This document shows positions 1-6,494 of a stretch of 12,938 bases of DNA, piece by piece. Position 1 is the first letter of the stretch. The number at the start of each line of letters is the position of its first letter. The notes under the pieces are model-generated. The model was not told the DNA's origin and did no database searches. It was given only the letters and a program-made list of their open reading frames with translations. The translations under genes were made by a program, and so were the position numbers. Source of the DNA: an uncultured Prevotellaceae bacterium (lineage in GTDB: Bacteria > Bacteroidota > Bacteroidia > Bacteroidales > Muribaculaceae); contig CALDIG010000010.1 of the NCBI GenBank assembly GCA_937904375.1, positions 1 through 12,938 of the forward strand, given 5' to 3'.

Positions 1-448
1 AAAGAAGAATAGTGGCTTGGCGAGCGATTATGACAGGTTGCGCATGACCGAACTCGTGTCGCGACGCATCGAGAACGTCACCACATCGGCTTTTGAGTTT
101 GACTTGCCTAAGCCGTCCTATACTATCGACACGCTAAATGCTCTAAAGGCGAAGTTCCCCGACGACGAGTTCTATCTCGTGATAGGCGCCGACAATTGGT
201 GCGTCTTCGACAAGTGGAAGAATGGCGAGGAGATAATCTCAAAATATCATATTCTGATTTATCCACGTCGAGGCTATGACATTGTGATACCCGAGAAATA
301 CAGCGACAGGGTAAAGGTGGTGGAGGCTCCACTCATTGAGGTGTCTTCAACACAAGTGCGAGAACGGCTGGCGCTGATGAAGAGCGTGAGTTTCTACGTC
401 CCCGAGGCTGTCGAGAAATATATTGTCAAGAATGAACTTTATATTTAA
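1..448 (+). CDS. nadD: Nicotinate-nucleotide adenylyltransferase, 5'-truncated by the window edge
   Basis: NadD transfers AMP from ATP to nicotinate mononucleotide, giving deamido-NAD in cytoplasmic NAD synthesis. The frame is open to the left edge (first whole codon at base 2), so the true start and the N-terminal nucleotide-binding GGTFDP/H motif lie outside the window. What remains fits the C-terminal two thirds of the family: PSYTIDTL, where family members have a conserved Y-T-x-x-T-L segment; then GADNWCVFDKW, matching the family G-A-D-x(7)-W pattern; then the C-terminal signature VSSTQVRERL, equivalent to the I-S-S-T-x-I-R nucleotide-binding motif. The protein ends normally with TAA. 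An octameric repeat array begins at the next base. In many Bacteroidales nadD follows gmk, which could lie just upstream, but that is not visible. The family call is secure; only the missing 5' end limits it. Confidence 0.93.
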   Translation, partial: KKNSGLASDYDRLRMTELVSRRIENVTTSAFEFDLPKPSYTIDTLNALKAKFPDDEFYLVIGADNWCVFDKWKNGEEIISKYHILIYPRRGYDIVIPEKYSDRVKVVEAPLIEVSSTQVRERLALMKSVSFYVPEAVEKYIVKNELYI

Positions 449-531
449 GAGTGGAGAGGACAAGAGAACAAGAGGACAAGAGGACAAGAGGACAAGAGAA
501 CAAGAAATATGTACTTATGTTCTTATGTCAA
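449..531 (+). repeat. Octamer tandem arrays downstream of nadD
   Basis: The array starts on the base after the nadD stop. GAGTGGAG (449-456) is followed by six in-phase octamers of consensus AGGACAAG (457-504, two of them AGAACAAG). After three A residues come three octamers of the form TATGTNCT/TATGTCAA (508-531). The last block recurs at 4965-4988. Nothing suggests translation, although the array happens to stay open in the frame of the next gene. Confidence 0.9.
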
Positions 532-547
532 AAAATGATAATAGAAG

Positions 548-629
548 AACGTAAAACGTGGAACGAGGAACGGCTTTCCACCTTCCATTTTCCACCTTCC
601 ACCTCTTTGATAAACGATAAACGAACAAC
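548..629 (+). repeat. Heptamer arrays in the leader of the DUF5063 gene
   Basis: Four heptamers beginning AACG (548-575) run without a phase break into four TTCCACC-type heptamers (576-603). Six bases later come GATAAAC twice and GAACAAC (609-629), leaving only AATA before the ATG at 634. The last block has close relatives before two other genes (5092-5119 and 10379-10420). The period is seven throughout, and the units differ by point changes. Confidence 0.88.
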
Positions 630-633
630 AATA

Positions 634-1152
634 ATGGAAAACGATAAATTGTCACCTACAAGTCTGGCATTCATTGCAATGGCCAATGAATACTGCGAGA
701 TAATCGAGAATTGCGCCGAGCATGGACGCGAGGGTGTGGTTGAATCAATGCTTAAACTGTTGCCACGCATCTACATCACCGTCAGCGATATAGAACCTAG
801 TCTTGAGTATTTTGACGCGTTCATCAGTCAATCGCTCGATGAACCCACTTACGACATGGTTCGTGGCAACCTTAGCGCTCTGATGGGTGAGGACGATGTG
901 TATTTAGAGGTGTTCCTCGAGGACATGAAATATAGCGACACGCCCATTGCTGCCTCAATCTCGGAGAACCTTGCCGACCTATATCAGGAGTTTTATAATG
1001 TGGTATCTTCACTGCGTGACCTCAACACCGATGAGCAGCGTCAAATCCTGGGAATGTGCAAGGAGAATTTCACCGAATATTGGGGGCAGACCTTGTGCAA
1101 CGTGTTCCGTGCACTTCACTCGGTGAGTGTGATTGTTCGTGATGATTTCTAA
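634..1152 (+). CDS. DUF5063 domain protein, function unknown
   Basis: This 172-residue, acidic, mostly helical protein begins MENDKLSPTSLAFIAMANEY. It carries the segments I associate with the Bacteroidales DUF5063 family: LLPRIYI near residue 52, ALMGEDDVYLEVFLEDMKYSD near the middle (conserved core MGEDD), the following SDTPIAASISENLAD, and FTEYWGQTLCNVFRALH near the end. The ATG at 634 was chosen because the family core begins there; the frame is open back to 451, but that part translates tandem repeats (MERTREQEDKRTRGQE and so on) and should not be annotated. There is no signal peptide or membrane segment. No biochemical role is known to me for this family. The next array begins right after the stop codon. 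The family assignment is from memory of conserved segments, not a search. Confidence 0.85.
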   Translation: MENDKLSPTSLAFIAMANEYCEIIENCAEHGREGVVESMLKLLPRIYITVSDIEPSLEYFDAFISQSLDEPTYDMVRGNLSALMGEDDVYLEVFLEDMKYSDTPIAASISENLADLYQEFYNVVSSLRDLNTDEQRQILGMCKENFTEYWGQTLCNVFRALHSVSVIVRDDF

Positions 1153-1217
1153 GCTGACAAGCAAACAAGCGAACATGCTGACAAGGCAAGTGTAAATAAC
1201 AACAACTGAAAACTGAT
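1153..1217 (+). repeat. Octamer array plus short heptamer pair between the DUF5063 gene and the M18 peptidase gene
   Basis: Five in-phase octamers of type GCTGACAA occupy 1153-1192, starting on the base after the DUF5063 stop. Two heptamers, AACTGAA and AACTGAT, occupy 1204-1217. Bases 1177-1193 (GCTGACAAGGCAAGTGT) recur exactly, inverted, at 5042-5058. No TAnnTTTG promoter is visible in this 78-base gap. Confidence 0.85.
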
Positions 1218-1230
1218 AAATATTAATGAT

Positions 1231-2523
1231 ATGAAAAGCAAATACATTGACTCATTACTGAAGTTTATGGACAACAGTCCGTGCAACTTCCTTGCCGTTG
1301 ACACCATGAAGAAGATTCTTGTTGACAATGGCTTCAACGAGAAAAAACTCTCGGAGAAGATTACCGCCAAAGCGGGCGAGAAGTTCTTCTTTACTAAAAA
1401 TGACTCGGCAATCTTTGCCGTGAAAGTGGGAAAGAAGCCAATCAAGGAGACTGGTTTTAAGATTGTTGCCGCCCACAGCGACTCGCCCTGCTTCCGAATC
1501 AAGCCTAATGCCGAGATGCGTTGCGACGGCGGCATCGTGAAGCTCAATACCGAGGTCTATGGCGGCCCCATCCTCTACACTTGGTTTGATCGCCCACTGT
1601 CAATCGCCGGCAGAGTGATTCTCAAGGGCAAGAGCGCGCTTGAAGTGGTTTCAAGAAACATAAAGATTGACCGCCCGTTGATGCAGATTTCGCATCTCGC
1701 AATTCACTTTAACCGAGCCGTCAATGATGGCAACCCGCTATCAAAGCAGAAAGACATGCTGCCAATCATCGCTAAGGTGACCAAAGACTTTGAGACAGGC
1801 AACATGCTTTTGAACCTTGTTGCTCAAGAACTTGATGTGGCGGTAGATGAGATTCTTGATTTTGACCTGCTTCTTTATGACACAACTCCTGCTTGCACAT
1901 TTGGGCTGAACAATGAGTTCATCTCGTCGGGGCGCCTTGATGACCTGAGCATGGCTCACGCCGCCATCACTGCCATCACCGAGGCTACCGATGAGGAAGC
2001 CACCTGCATCGCCGCAATCTTCGACAATGAGGAGACGGGCAGTGGCACCAAGCAGGGCGCCGGTTCGCCCGTGCTCGCCAATGTGCTGCAGCGCATGGCC
2101 GAGAGTCAGGGCTGCAACTTCGATGACTACTGCGTGGCGTTGCAGAAGACCTTCCTTGTGAGTGCCGACAATGCTCACGCTCATCATCCTAACTATAGCG
2201 AGAAATATGACCCCACCAATCATCCCACTTTGGGCGGTGGGCCCTGTGTCAAGATAAATGCCAACTGCAAGTATATGAGCGACGCCCATTCGGCGGCAAT
2301 CTTCAAGAATCTATGTGATGCCGCTGGCTCGCCTTGCCAGTATTTTATCAATCACAGCGATGTGGCAGGAGGCTCTACACTGGGAAATATTCTTACCGGA
2401 CAGATTGACATTGAGGGCGTTGACGTGGGTAATCCCTTGCTTGCCATGCACTCGGTGCGTGAGACTGCCTCATGTGACGACCATGTGAATATGATAAAAG
2501 TTTTTAAGGCTTTTTTCAGTTGA
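1231..2523 (+). CDS. M18 family zinc aminopeptidase (aspartyl-aminopeptidase type)
   Basis: This 430-residue cytosolic metallopeptidase should remove N-terminal residues, preferentially acidic ones, from peptides. The M18/M20-clan co-catalytic zinc site is complete in sequence: H82 in AAHSDSPCFRIKP, D237 in SGRLDDLSM, the catalytic and ligand pair E267-E268 in FDNEETGSGTKQGAG, D313 in SADNAHAHHP, and H407 in LLAMHSVRE. The length is normal for M18 (about 420-460), and no signal peptide is present, as expected for a tetrahedral or dodecameric cytosolic enzyme. Start: the first ATG in frame, with leader AATATTAATGAT and no Shine-Dalgarno, like its neighbours. Its stop codon immediately precedes the promoter of the phosphoglucomutase gene. 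The substrate preference is inferred from family membership; apeB or pepC would be possible symbols, but I do not assign one. Confidence 0.95.
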   Translation: MKSKYIDSLLKFMDNSPCNFLAVDTMKKILVDNGFNEKKLSEKITAKAGEKFFFTKNDSAIFAVKVGKKPIKETGFKIVAAHSDSPCFRIKPNAEMRCDGGIVKLNTEVYGGPILYTWFDRPLSIAGRVILKGKSALEVVSRNIKIDRPLMQISHLAIHFNRAVNDGNPLSKQKDMLPIIAKVTKDFETGNMLLNLVAQELDVAVDEILDFDLLLYDTTPACTFGLNNEFISSGRLDDLSMAHAAITAITEATDEEATCIAAIFDNEETGSGTKQGAGSPVLANVLQRMAESQGCNFDDYCVALQKTFLVSADNAHAHHPNYSEKYDPTNHPTLGGGPCVKINANCKYMSDAHSAAIFKNLCDAAGSPCQYFINHSDVAGGSTLGNILTGQIDIEGVDVGNPLLAMHSVRETASCDDHVNMIKVFKAFFS

Positions 2524-2524
2524 A

Positions 2525-2556
2525 TTTGCCAGTTTGACAAAAAAATGCTACTTTTG
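2525..2556 (+). promoter_or_regulatory. Bacteroidota-type promoter for the phosphoglucomutase gene
   Basis: A -33 TTTG (2525-2528) is followed by a 20-base spacer and TACTTTTG (2549-2556), an exact match to the TAnnTTTG -7 element of the Bacteroidota housekeeping sigma factor. The ATG is 37 bases further on, so a short A-rich leader is predicted. It starts one base after the previous stop codon. This intergenic region has no tandem array. Confidence 0.8.
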
Positions 2557-2593
2557 TGGAAAATAATACTAACTAATATAAAACAATAAAATT

Positions 2594-4342
2594 ATGAATG
2601 ACGAAAAACTGATTCAAGAGCTGACCATCAAAGCCCAGAAATGGCTTGGAGAGGGCTATGACGAGGAGACGAAAGCGCAAGTGAAGGCTATGATTGATGC
2701 CGACGACAAGACCGAACTCATAGAGTCGTTCTACAAAGACCTGGAATTTGGCACTGGTGGCTTGCGTGGCATTATGGGACCTGGCAGCAACCGCATGAAC
2801 ATATACACCGTGGGGGCAGCTACTCAGGGTCTTGCCAACTACATCAACGAGGCGTTCAAAGACCTTCCCGAGCGCAAGGTGATTGTAGGACATGACGTGC
2901 GCAACAACAGCCGCCTCTTTGCCGAGACTGTCGCCAACATTTTCAGCGCCAACGGCATCAAGGTCTATCTCTTTGAAGGTCCCCGCCCAACTCCCGAGGT
3001 GTCTTACGGCATACGCCTGCTCGGCTGCCAGAGCGGTGTGAACATCACAGCGTCTCACAACCCCAAGGAGTACAATGGCTACAAGGCCTATTGGGACGAC
3101 GGTGCACAGGTGGTATCGCCACACGATGTGAACATAATCAACTATGTGAATGCTATCAAGGACGTGAGCGAGATTAAGTTTGAGGGCAACCCCGACTTGA
3201 TTGAGATAGTTGGCAAGGAACTCGACGACAAGTACATCGAGGACATCTACCAATTGTCGCTCAGCCCTGAGGTGAACGAGCGTCACAGCGACCTTAAGAT
3301 TGTCTATACCCCAATTCATGGAGTTGGTCGTTACATCATTCCTCGCTCCATTGAGCGCTGGGGCTTCAAGAACATCATCCACGTGCCTGAGCAGGATGTT
3401 ATGAGCGGTGACTTCCCAACTGTGGAGTCGCCCAACCCCGAGAATGCACCAACCATGCAGATGGCTATCGACAAGGCAGAGGAGACTCAGGCCGACATCG
3501 CTCTCGCCAGCGACCCCGATGCCGACCGCATCAGCGTGGTATTCAAGAACAACAAGGGCAAATATGAGCTTGTGAACGGCAACCAGATTCAGATTATATT
3601 CCACTACTATCTGCTTACCCGCAACCGCGAGCTGGGCAAACTCAAGGGCGATGAGTACATCGTTAAGACCATCGTTACCAGCGAGACCATCAAGCGCATG
3701 GCCGACAAGCTGGGAGTGAAGATGTTTGACTGCTACACCGGCTTCAAGTGGATCGCCACCGTGATGCGCGAGATGGAAGGCAAAGGCCGCTACCTGGGCG
3801 GTGGCGAGGAGAGCTACGGCTTCCTGCCCGAGACTTTCGCCCGCGACAAGGACTCGGTTTCGTCAATTCCGCTGATGTGCGAGATTGCCGCTTGGGCTAA
3901 GGACAAAGGCATGACCATGAACGAGATGCTCATTGACCTGTATATGAACTACGGCTACTCTAAGGAGCGTGGCATCTCGGTAGTACGCAAAGGCAAGAGC
4001 GGCGCCGAGGAGATTGTGGCGATGATGAAGAACTTCCGCGAGAATCCGCAAAAGGAAATCGCTGGTTCGCCAGTTGTCACCATCAAGGACTTCCAGAGCC
4101 TTGAGGAACTCGATGTCAAGACCGGCAAGGTTACCAAACTCGACATGCCTACCACCAGCAATGTTCTTCAGTATTATACCGAAGATGGCACTAAGGTTTC
4201 GATTCGTCCTTCGGGCACCGAGCCTAAGATCAAGTTCTACGTCGAGGTTCACGACAAGCTCGAGAGCGCTGCCGAGTATGACGCCAAGAACGAATGGGCT
4301 GACGCTAAAATCGACACCATCTGCCACGACCTGGGAATTTAA
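2594..4342 (+). CDS. Phospho-sugar mutase (phosphoglucomutase/phosphomannomutase)
   Basis: This alpha-D-phosphohexomutase of 582 residues interconverts hexose 1- and 6-phosphates, feeding glycolysis and nucleotide-sugar synthesis. The four family signatures are present in order. The phosphoserine loop is TASHNP, with S154 as the phosphorylated residue. The magnesium loop is DPDADR, with D307, D309 and D311. The sugar-binding loop is GGGEESYGF (E405, S407). The C-terminal phosphate-binding loop is RPSGTEPKIKFY (538-549). The N-terminal FGTGGLRGIMGPG (52-64) is typical of the long PGM2-like bacterial and Bacteroidales form, which is longer than the roughly 450-residue ManB/GlmM types. It has its own promoter, so it is probably a monocistronic or leading gene. 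The choice between glucose and mannose phosphate cannot be made from motifs; PGM2-like enzymes may also act on pentose phosphates. Confidence 0.95.
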   Translation: MNDEKLIQELTIKAQKWLGEGYDEETKAQVKAMIDADDKTELIESFYKDLEFGTGGLRGIMGPGSNRMNIYTVGAATQGLANYINEAFKDLPERKVIVGHDVRNNSRLFAETVANIFSANGIKVYLFEGPRPTPEVSYGIRLLGCQSGVNITASHNPKEYNGYKAYWDDGAQVVSPHDVNIINYVNAIKDVSEIKFEGNPDLIEIVGKELDDKYIEDIYQLSLSPEVNERHSDLKIVYTPIHGVGRYIIPRSIERWGFKNIIHVPEQDVMSGDFPTVESPNPENAPTMQMAIDKAEETQADIALASDPDADRISVVFKNNKGKYELVNGNQIQIIFHYYLLTRNRELGKLKGDEYIVKTIVTSETIKRMADKLGVKMFDCYTGFKWIATVMREMEGKGRYLGGGEESYGFLPETFARDKDSVSSIPLMCEIAAWAKDKGMTMNEMLIDLYMNYGYSKERGISVVRKGKSGAEEIVAMMKNFRENPQKEIAGSPVVTIKDFQSLEELDVKTGKVTKLDMPTTSNVLQYYTEDGTKVSIRPSGTEPKIKFYVEVHDKLESAAEYDAKNEWADAKIDTICHDLGI

Positions 4343-4411
4343 ATTATTTGAAATTTTATACTTAATTTTTTAACAATAAGATAAGTAGGCAATTAAACAA
4401 GTTTCAGCAAT

Positions 4412-4419
4412 TACATTTG
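4412..4419 (+). promoter_or_regulatory. Possible -7 element before the 108-residue gene
   Basis: TACATTTG matches the TAnnTTTG consensus and lies 49 bases before the ATG at 4469, overlapping the start of an octamer array. No TTTG is found 19-21 bases upstream, so this is half a promoter at best. Confidence 0.35.
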
Positions 4420-4453
4420 TCTTGTTAGCTTGTTAGCTTGTTTACTTGTCTGC
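4414..4453 (+). repeat. Octamer array upstream of the 108-residue gene
   Basis: Five in-phase octamers: CATTTGTC, TTGTTAGC twice, TTGTTTAC and TTGTCTGC. The core resembles the reverse complement of the GCTGACAA/GCAAACAA units at 1153-1192, so this is the same module in the other orientation. It ends 15 bases before the ATG. Confidence 0.85.
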
Positions 4454-4468
4454 TTATGAAAATACATT

Positions 4469-4795
4469 ATGGCAAACAAAAGACAATTAAAGAAAGCCAT
4501 TGGCTACGCATGTGGTGAGATGGCAGGTGAGTGCTTCTTCGCTCAAGACACATTTGAGAACACTAATCCCGAGGACTGGGACAAGATTGTGCTTGACATC
4601 GCTCTGCTTCAGGCCGAGGCAGTGAACCGTGTGTCGGTAGATTTTGACAAGGTGCCTAAAGACTTTGCCAACGGCAAGGAATACAAGAAAGCACGTCGAG
4701 CCTATTTCAAGTCGGTGGAGAAAGCCATTGGCAACTATATGAAAGAGGAGAGCGAGAAAATCGTGAGCGAGATGAACGCTCTCGTCAAGAAATAG
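4469..4795 (+). CDS. Small conserved-looking protein of unknown function (108 aa)
   Basis: It begins MANKRQLKKAIGYACGEMAGECFFAQ and ends SEKIVSEMNALVKK. Both ends are lysine-rich, and the whole looks helical, without a signal peptide, membrane segment or recognisable catalytic motif. Two cysteines (near residues 15 and 22) sit in a short helix-like segment. The start opening MANKR, followed by a C-G-x-(M/L) segment, is familiar to me from small Bacteroidales hypothetical proteins, but I cannot name a family. Support for a real gene: ATG after an A-rich leader, codon choice like the neighbours, and tandem arrays bounding it on both sides exactly as they bound the recognised genes. No function is proposed. 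Confidence 0.8.
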   Translation: MANKRQLKKAIGYACGEMAGECFFAQDTFENTNPEDWDKIVLDIALLQAEAVNRVSVDFDKVPKDFANGKEYKKARRAYFKSVEKAIGNYMKEESEKIVSEMNALVKK

Positions 4796-4817
4796 AAGAT
4801 TAAGCTGACAAGACAAT

Positions 4818-4961
4818 GCGCTTCGCGCAGTTTAGAGGTTAGAGTTTAGTGTTTAGAGGACTAAGGACAAAGGACAAAGGACAAAGGACAAAGTACAAAG
4901 GACGAAGGACGAATGACAAAGTACTAAGTACAAAGGACAAAGTACTAAGTACAAAGGACAA
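4818..4961 (+). repeat. Long heptamer array (about 21 units) after the 108-residue gene
   Basis: GCGCTTC and GCGCAGT (4818-4831) run in phase into four TTAGAGG-type units ending at 4859. After a two-base phase slip come 15 consecutive heptamers (4857-4961) of consensus AGGACAA with variants AGTACAA, AGGACGA and AGTACTA. Together this is 144 bases of period 7, the longest array in the window. It occupies much of the 325-base gap 4796-5120, which contains no gene I can support. The palindrome TGCGC-TTC-GCGCA (4817-4829) overlaps its start. Confidence 0.92.
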
Positions 4962-4964
4962 AAT

Positions 4965-4988
4965 TATGAACTTTTGTTCTTATGTCTA
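4965..4988 (+). repeat. Second copy of the TATGNACT octamer block
   Basis: Three octamers, TATGAACT, TTTGTTCT and TATGTCTA, directly follow the heptamer array. Compared with 508-538, the 31-base segment 4965-4995 differs at only three positions. In both places it follows a GGACAA-type array and is followed by an AAAAATGA segment. Confidence 0.85.
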
Positions 4989-5044
4989 AAAATGAAAACA
5001 AGAGCATTGTGGTTTCTGGTCGTATCTGCTCGTTTGACTTAACA

Positions 5045-5084
5045 CTTGCCTTGTCAGCTCGTCAGCTCGTCAGCTTGTTAGCTA
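5045..5084 (+). repeat. Octamer array GTCAGCTC upstream of the acyltransferase gene
   Basis: CTTGCCTT is followed by GTCAGCTC twice, GTCAGCTT and GTTAGCTA, all in phase 8. Bases 5042-5058 are the exact reverse complement of 1177-1193. A shorter relative lies at 11483-11498. Confidence 0.88.
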
Positions 5085-5091
5085 AATCCTC

Positions 5092-5119
5092 GATAAACAA
5101 TAAACGAACAACGAAGCAG
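5092..5119 (+). repeat. GATAAAC heptamer leader before the acyltransferase gene
   Basis: Four in-phase heptamers, GATAAAC, AATAAAC, GAACAAC and GAAGCAG, end one base before the ATG at 5121. This mirrors 609-629 before the DUF5063 gene. Confidence 0.88.
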
Positions 5120-5120
5120 T

Positions 5121-5690
5121 ATGATAAGTAAACTTTTGGGCCGCATCATGAAAAATCATGGGTGGAAATTTGTTGTGAATATCCCACCCATAAATAAATG
5201 CGTCATTTGTGTGGCGCCGCACACCAGCAATTGGGATTTTATCATGGGCGAGTTGGCTAGCCGTTCGGTGGGAATGAAAGCCAAGTTCCTGATGAAGGAC
5301 ACCTGGTTCTTTTTCCCACTCAAGTATCTGCTTCGCGCGCTAGGCGGCATTCCCGTTTCACGAGAACACCGCACTAATGTCACAGGCGGAGTTATCGACA
5401 CTTTCAATCGCCGTGACAACCTCGCTGTGGCTGTGACGCCCGAAGGCACTCGCAGCAGTAACCCGCATTGGCACAAAGGCTTTCTATATATCGCAAAAGA
5501 GGCTGGCGTGCCCATTGTGCTTGGATATTTCAATTACGAGAAGAAGATTGTGTGCCTAGACCGCATCTTTGAGCCTACCGACGACGTAGATGCCGACATG
5601 ATTGCCATCAAGCGCTACTACGACACTGTAGATTGCAAGGGCAAATACCCTGAGAAATTCACTACTGGGCTTAATGAAGACACAAAATAA
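5121..5690 (+). CDS. PlsC-like lysophospholipid acyltransferase family protein
   Basis: This 189-residue protein of the glycerolipid acyltransferase superfamily would transfer an acyl chain to a lysophospholipid or similar hydroxyl acceptor at the inner membrane face. Block I is the catalytic HX4D motif, seen as H34-T-S-N-W-D39. The segment TWFFFPLKYLLRALGGIPV (61-79) fits the membrane-associated region leading to block II, and REHR (81-84) follows it. The EGTR of block III is at 108-111. VPIVLGYFNY (130-139) matches the block IV region, where the family has a V-P-(I/V)-V-P pattern; here the usual proline is L. It is short for PlsC (about 240), lacking an N-terminal membrane extension. Its stop is only 6 bases from the next ATG, so the two are probably co-transcribed. 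The exact acceptor cannot be told; an ornithine-lipid or ether-lipid role is equally possible. Confidence 0.88.
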   Translation: MISKLLGRIMKNHGWKFVVNIPPINKCVICVAPHTSNWDFIMGELASRSVGMKAKFLMKDTWFFFPLKYLLRALGGIPVSREHRTNVTGGVIDTFNRRDNLAVAVTPEGTRSSNPHWHKGFLYIAKEAGVPIVLGYFNYEKKIVCLDRIFEPTDDVDADMIAIKRYYDTVDCKGKYPEKFTTGLNEDTK

Positions 5691-5696
5691 ACCACT

Positions 5697-6494
5697 ATGA
5701 TTACAAAAAATTTGAAAATAGCTCTTATTGAGGACGACATCAAGTGGGGCGACAAATATGCCAACCTTGAGCAGCTGGGGCGTAATATTCAGAGGGTGTC
5801 TAATGGCACCGACATTATTGTGCTGCCCGAACTCTTCACCACTGGCTTTATCGTTGATGACAGTGCCCGCGAACTAGCTGAGCCGAACTCGGGAGAGACA
5901 GTACAATACCTTAAGAACTTGGCGAGCTACTACAACGTGGCGTTCGCTGGCAGTTTCCTCGCTACCGACCACTCTGGCAATCTCTACAATCGAGGCTTCT
6001 TCCTTGAGCCTAATGGCGACGAGATGTTCTATGACAAGAAGCACCTCTTCACCATGTCGGGCGAGCAGAATGTTTATGCGGCTGGAGAGAAAGCCTCGCC
6101 AATAGTGAGGTTCAGGGGCTTTAATATCAAGTTGATAGTGTGTTACGACTTGAGGTTCCCGGTCTTCTGCCGAAATGTCAATAATGCCTACGATGTGTTG
6201 ATTGTGGTCGCCAACTGGCCCAAAGTGCGCCTGCATCCCTGGAAGACGTTGCTTCAGGCACGAGCCATCGAGAACGAGTGCTTCGTGTGTGGCGTGAATC
6301 GATGCGGCACCGACCCTAAAGGCCTGGAATATGCCACAGCGGCTTCATTGATAGTTGACTTCAAAGGCAAAATAATAGGGGAGAGGAGCAACTCGCCAAT
6401 TATTGAAGCCGAGCTCTCGCCCGCCGACCTCGCCAGCTTCCGCGAGAAATTCCCCGCCTGGCGCGACACCGACGAGTTTCGCCTCTATCGTTGA
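5697..6494 (+). CDS. Carbon-nitrogen hydrolase, YafV/Nit2-like omega-amidase
   Basis: This 265-residue cytosolic nitrilase-superfamily amidase is closest in motif wording to E. coli YafV and mammalian Nit2. Those hydrolyse 2-oxoglutaramate or 2-oxosuccinamate, the transaminated forms of glutamine and asparagine, a metabolite-repair role. The Glu-Lys-Cys triad is visible: E45 in VLPELFTTGF, K114 in YDKKHLF, and nucleophile C149 in VCYDLRFPVFCRN. The second conserved glutamate is probably in the Q-A-R-A-I-E-N block (187-193). ANWPKVRLHPW (172-182) parallels the YafV A-N-W-P-x-x-R region. No signal peptide. It starts 6 bases after the acyltransferase stop, implying one transcript, although no functional link between the two is obvious. 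A candidate terminator lies 240 bases downstream. The substrate is inferred from family resemblance. Confidence 0.93.
   Translation: MITKNLKIALIEDDIKWGDKYANLEQLGRNIQRVSNGTDIIVLPELFTTGFIVDDSARELAEPNSGETVQYLKNLASYYNVAFAGSFLATDHSGNLYNRGFFLEPNGDEMFYDKKHLFTMSGEQNVYAAGEKASPIVRFRGFNIKLIVCYDLRFPVFCRNVNNAYDVLIVVANWPKVRLHPWKTLLQARAIENECFVCGVNRCGTDPKGLEYATAASLIVDFKGKIIGERSNSPIIEAELSPADLASFREKFPAWRDTDEFRLYR

Noticed and set aside
1741..2289. A 182-codon minus-strand frame opposite the M18 peptidase gene
   Set aside because: It overlaps metal-ligand codons of the aminopeptidase and has no family resemblance or start signal.
2573..3604. A 343-codon open frame on the minus strand opposite phosphoglucomutase
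   Set aside because: It lies fully inside a gene with all family motifs; its product has no recognisable motif, and its openness follows from the codon bias of the plus-strand gene.
4857..4961. CRISPR-like array
   Set aside because: Units are seven bases with no spacers and no cas genes; this is a simple tandem array.
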